Shown in pieces: positions 62,176-64,000 of a stretch of 64,000 nucleotides of DNA (position 1 is its first letter; the number at the start of each line of letters is the position of its first letter). The position numbers were made by a program, and so were the translations under genes. This DNA comes from Nemophila menziesii (Eukaryota; Streptophyta; Magnoliopsida; Boraginales; Hydrophyllaceae): positions 239,191 through 303,190 of the forward strand of contig JARWIR010000173.1 in the NCBI GenBank assembly GCA_029959085.1. The letters run 5' to 3'. The notes below the pieces were generated by a model. The model was not told where the DNA came from. It ran no database searches and saw nothing but the letters and a program-made list of their open reading frames with translations.

Positions 62176-62512
62176 AAATAACCCCCCAGAACCCCTCGAA
62201 ACGTCTAAAAACCCCCGGAAAGCCCCCAAGGGCCTAAAAGACCCCTTGAAAAGCCCCCAATATCCCCAAAAACGCCCAAAATACGTTTAAGGACCGTCAA
62301 AAAGCACTTTGGAGACCCTCCCAAAACCCCTCGGAACCCCCTAACGACCCCCGAAAACCCTGGCACCCCCCTCAAAAAACCCGTAAAAAGCACGACGAGG
62401 CCCTGAAAACCCGAAAAAAGGACGATTAAAAAAGTCCGAAAAATCCCTTGAAAACACAAAAGAGGCTCCCAAAAGACCCATAAAAAGCACCAAAAACCCC
62501 TAAAACCCCCAA

Positions 62513-62533
62513 CAGAACCCCCAGAACCCCTCG
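62513..62533 (+). other. 22-bp deletion junction, third instance
   Basis: Again cccccagaa joins directly to cccctcgaaac. This copy also has tcgaaacttc instead of tcgaaacgtc, which neither other instance has. Confidence 0.88.
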
Positions 62534-64000
62534 AAACTTCTAAAAACCCCCGGAAAGCCCCCAAGGGCCCTAAAAGACCCCTTGAAAAACCCCCAATATC
62601 CCCAAAAACGCCCAAAAATACGTTAAGGACCGTCAAAAATCACTTTGGAGACCCTCCCAAAACCCGTCGGAACCCCCTAACGACCCCCGAAAACCCTGGC
62701 ACCCCCCTCAAAAACCCGTAAAAAGCACGACGAGGCCCTGAAAACCCGAAAAAAGGACGATTAAAAAAGTCCGAAAAATCCCTTGAAAACACAAAAGAGG
62801 CTCCCAAAAGACCCATAGAAAGCACCAAAAACCCCCAACGAAACCCCCAGAAACCTCGAAATAACCCCCCAGAACCCCTCGAAACGTCTAAAAACCCCCG
62901 GAAAGCCCCCAAGGGCCCTAAAAGACCCCTTGAAAAGCCCCCAATATCCCCAAAAACGCCCAAAAATACGTTTAAGGGCCGTCAAAAAGCACTTTGGAGA
63001 CCCTCCCAAAACCCCTCGGAACCCCCTAACGACCCCCGAAAACCCTGGCACCCCCTCAAAAACCCGTAAAAAGCACGACGAGGCCCTGAAAACCCGAAAA
63101 AGGACGATTAAAAAAGTCCGAAAAATCCCTTGAAAACACAAAAGAGGCTCCCAAAAGACCCATAAAAAGCACCAAAAACCCCTAAAACCCCCCAACAGAA
63201 CCCCCCAGAAACCCCGAAATAACCCCCCAGAACCCCTCGAAACGTCTAAAAACCCCCGGAAAGCCCCCAAGGGCCCTAAAAGACCCCTTGAAAAGCCCCC
63301 AATATCCCCAAAAACGCCCAAAAATACGTTTAAGGACCGTCAAAAATCACTTTGGAGACCCTCCTAAAACCCGTCGGAACCCCCTAACGACCCCCGAAAA
63401 CCCTGGCACCCCCTCAAAAACCCGTAAAAAGCACGACGAGGCCCTGAAAACCCGAAAAAAGGACGATTAAAAAAGTCCGAAAAATCCCTTGAAAACACAA
63501 AAGAGGCTCCCAAAAGACCCATAGAAAGCACCAAAAACCCCGAAAACCCCCAACAGAACCCCCAGAAACCCCGAAATAACCCCCCAGAACCCCTCGAAAC
63601 GTCTAAAAACCCCCGGAAAGTCCCCAAGGGCCCTAAAAGACCCCTTGAAAAGCCCCCAATATCCCTAAAAACGCCCAAAAATACGTTTAAGGACCGTCAA
63701 AAAGCACTTTAGAGACCCTCCCAAAACCCCTCGGAACCCCCTAACGACCCCCGAAAACCCTGGCACCCCCCTCAAAAACCCGTAAAAAGCACGACGAGAC
63801 CCTGAAAACCCGAAAAAAGGACGATTAAAAAAGTCCGAAAAATCCCTTGAAAACACAAAGGAGACTCCCAAAAGACCGATAAAAAGCACCAAAAACCCCT
63901 AAAACCCCCAACAGAATCCCCAGAAACCACGAAATAACCCCCCAGAACCCCTCGAAACGTCTAAAAACCCCCGGAAAGCCCCAAGGGCCCTAAAAGACCC

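Larger units (their letters stand above)
1..64000 (+). repeat. Tandem satellite array, ~358-bp monomer, ~179 copies
   Basis: The same ~358-bp unit recurs head to tail through the entire window with no interruption and no change of orientation. Landmarks such as cgaggccctgaaaaccc, ccttgaaaacacaaaagagg, ccccaatatcccc, tacgtttaaggaccg and gcactttggagaccc reappear in this order every 356-360 bases. Most copies differ from one another by only a few substitutions or one-base changes in A or C runs; a minority carry 9-22 bp deletions. Consensus composition of the + strand is about A 145, C 131, G 49, T 33 per 358 bases. No other sequence class, including mobile elements, is embedded in it. Long, homogeneous arrays of this type are characteristic of eukaryotic heterochromatic satellites. 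The family and species are not recognised, and the array extends past both window ends. Confidence 0.98.
60381..64000 (+). repeat. Divergent right-hand monomers
   Basis: About ten monomers with many single-copy indels and substitutions and no clear multi-monomer unit: a 22-bp deletion near 60770 and another near 62525, a 9-bp deletion near 62165, gattaaaattccg near 61724, cccaaaatacg near 62277, tacgttaagg near 62620, acccccaacgaaac near 62830, aagggccgtc near 62974, cccgaaaaagg near 63088, and cactttagag near 63707. The 358-bp order of landmarks is still intact at base 64000, so the array continues beyond it. Confidence 0.8.

Noticed and set aside
62930..63133. Plus-strand Lys/Pro-rich open frames (also near 35221, 35828, 37049, 48050, 59439 and 63288)
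   Set aside because: They are short, lie inside monomers, and appear only where point changes or indels remove a stop or create an ATG. They read the A-run/C-run pattern as Lys and Pro codons.
1..64000. CRISPR array
   Set aside because: Units are ~358 bp with no short repeat/unique spacer alternation; the entire unit is repeated.
1..64000. CENP-B box
   Set aside because: No consensus match to the core TTCG....A..CGGG was found on either strand; TTCG scarcely occurs on the + strand, and CCCG..T....CGAA was not seen.
1..64000. rRNA, tRNA or Pol III gene cluster repeated in tandem
   Set aside because: The monomer has no tRNA-like A or B box match, no recognisable 5S sequence and too few T and G residues to fold into such RNAs.
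1..64000. Drosophila-type 359-bp satellite, suggested by the similar length
   Set aside because: That satellite is AT-rich, whereas this monomer is near 50% GC with C-runs; equal length is coincidental.

Overview
The whole 64 kb window is one uninterrupted tandem satellite array. A monomer of about 358 bp repeats head to tail, all in the same orientation, roughly 179 times from base 1 to base 64000. I find no protein-coding gene, tRNA, rRNA, CRISPR array, recognisable transposon or unique sequence. Both ends of the array lie outside the window. Arrays of this size and higher-order organisation are typical of eukaryotic heterochromatin (centromeric, pericentromeric, subtelomeric, or sex- or micro-chromosome blocks). 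I do not recognise the monomer and do not assign a species.

The monomer has an extreme strand bias. By hand count, the consensus + strand is about 40.5% A, 36.6% C, 13.7% G and 9.2% T, so A+C is about 77% while GC is near 50%. It is built from alternating short A-runs and C-runs spaced about 10-11 bp apart, close to one DNA helical turn, giving some 34 sub-units per monomer. The minus strand is correspondingly G/T-rich, with G4-G6 runs every 8-12 bp that fit strong G-quadruplex motifs, and it contains almost no A, so stop codons are rare. This explains the many overlapping Phe/Gly-rich minus-strand open frames of 60-170 residues (and two longer ones). They are compositional artefacts, not genes.

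Layout, from shared variants and constant offsets (borders approximate). (1) 1 to 22.2 kb: nearly pure 358-bp monomers with nested duplications at offsets 716, 2149, 3580, 5010, 7875, 10023 and 15033 bp. (2) 22.2 to 34.4 kb: a different monomer mix including a 357-bp subfamily, with 4-mer (1432 bp) and 9-mer (3220 bp) higher-order repeats. (3) About 32.25 to 54.1 kb: a large direct tandem duplication, in which copy 1 (9.6 kb) is followed by copy 2, enlarged to about 12.2 kb by extra monomers. (4) 54.1 to 60.4 kb: 4-monomer higher-order repeats of about 1.41 kb carrying a 19-bp deletion monomer. (5) 60.4 to 64 kb: more divergent monomers with private indels, as expected closer to an array edge.

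Nothing here works together as genes. The coherent picture is a satellite shaped by unequal exchange at many scales, whose small deletions (9, 10, 19 and 22 bp) are one or two of the ~10.5-bp sub-units. The most interesting properties are the helically phased A-tracts, the one-sided G-quadruplex potential, the near-expected CpG content and the layered duplication history.
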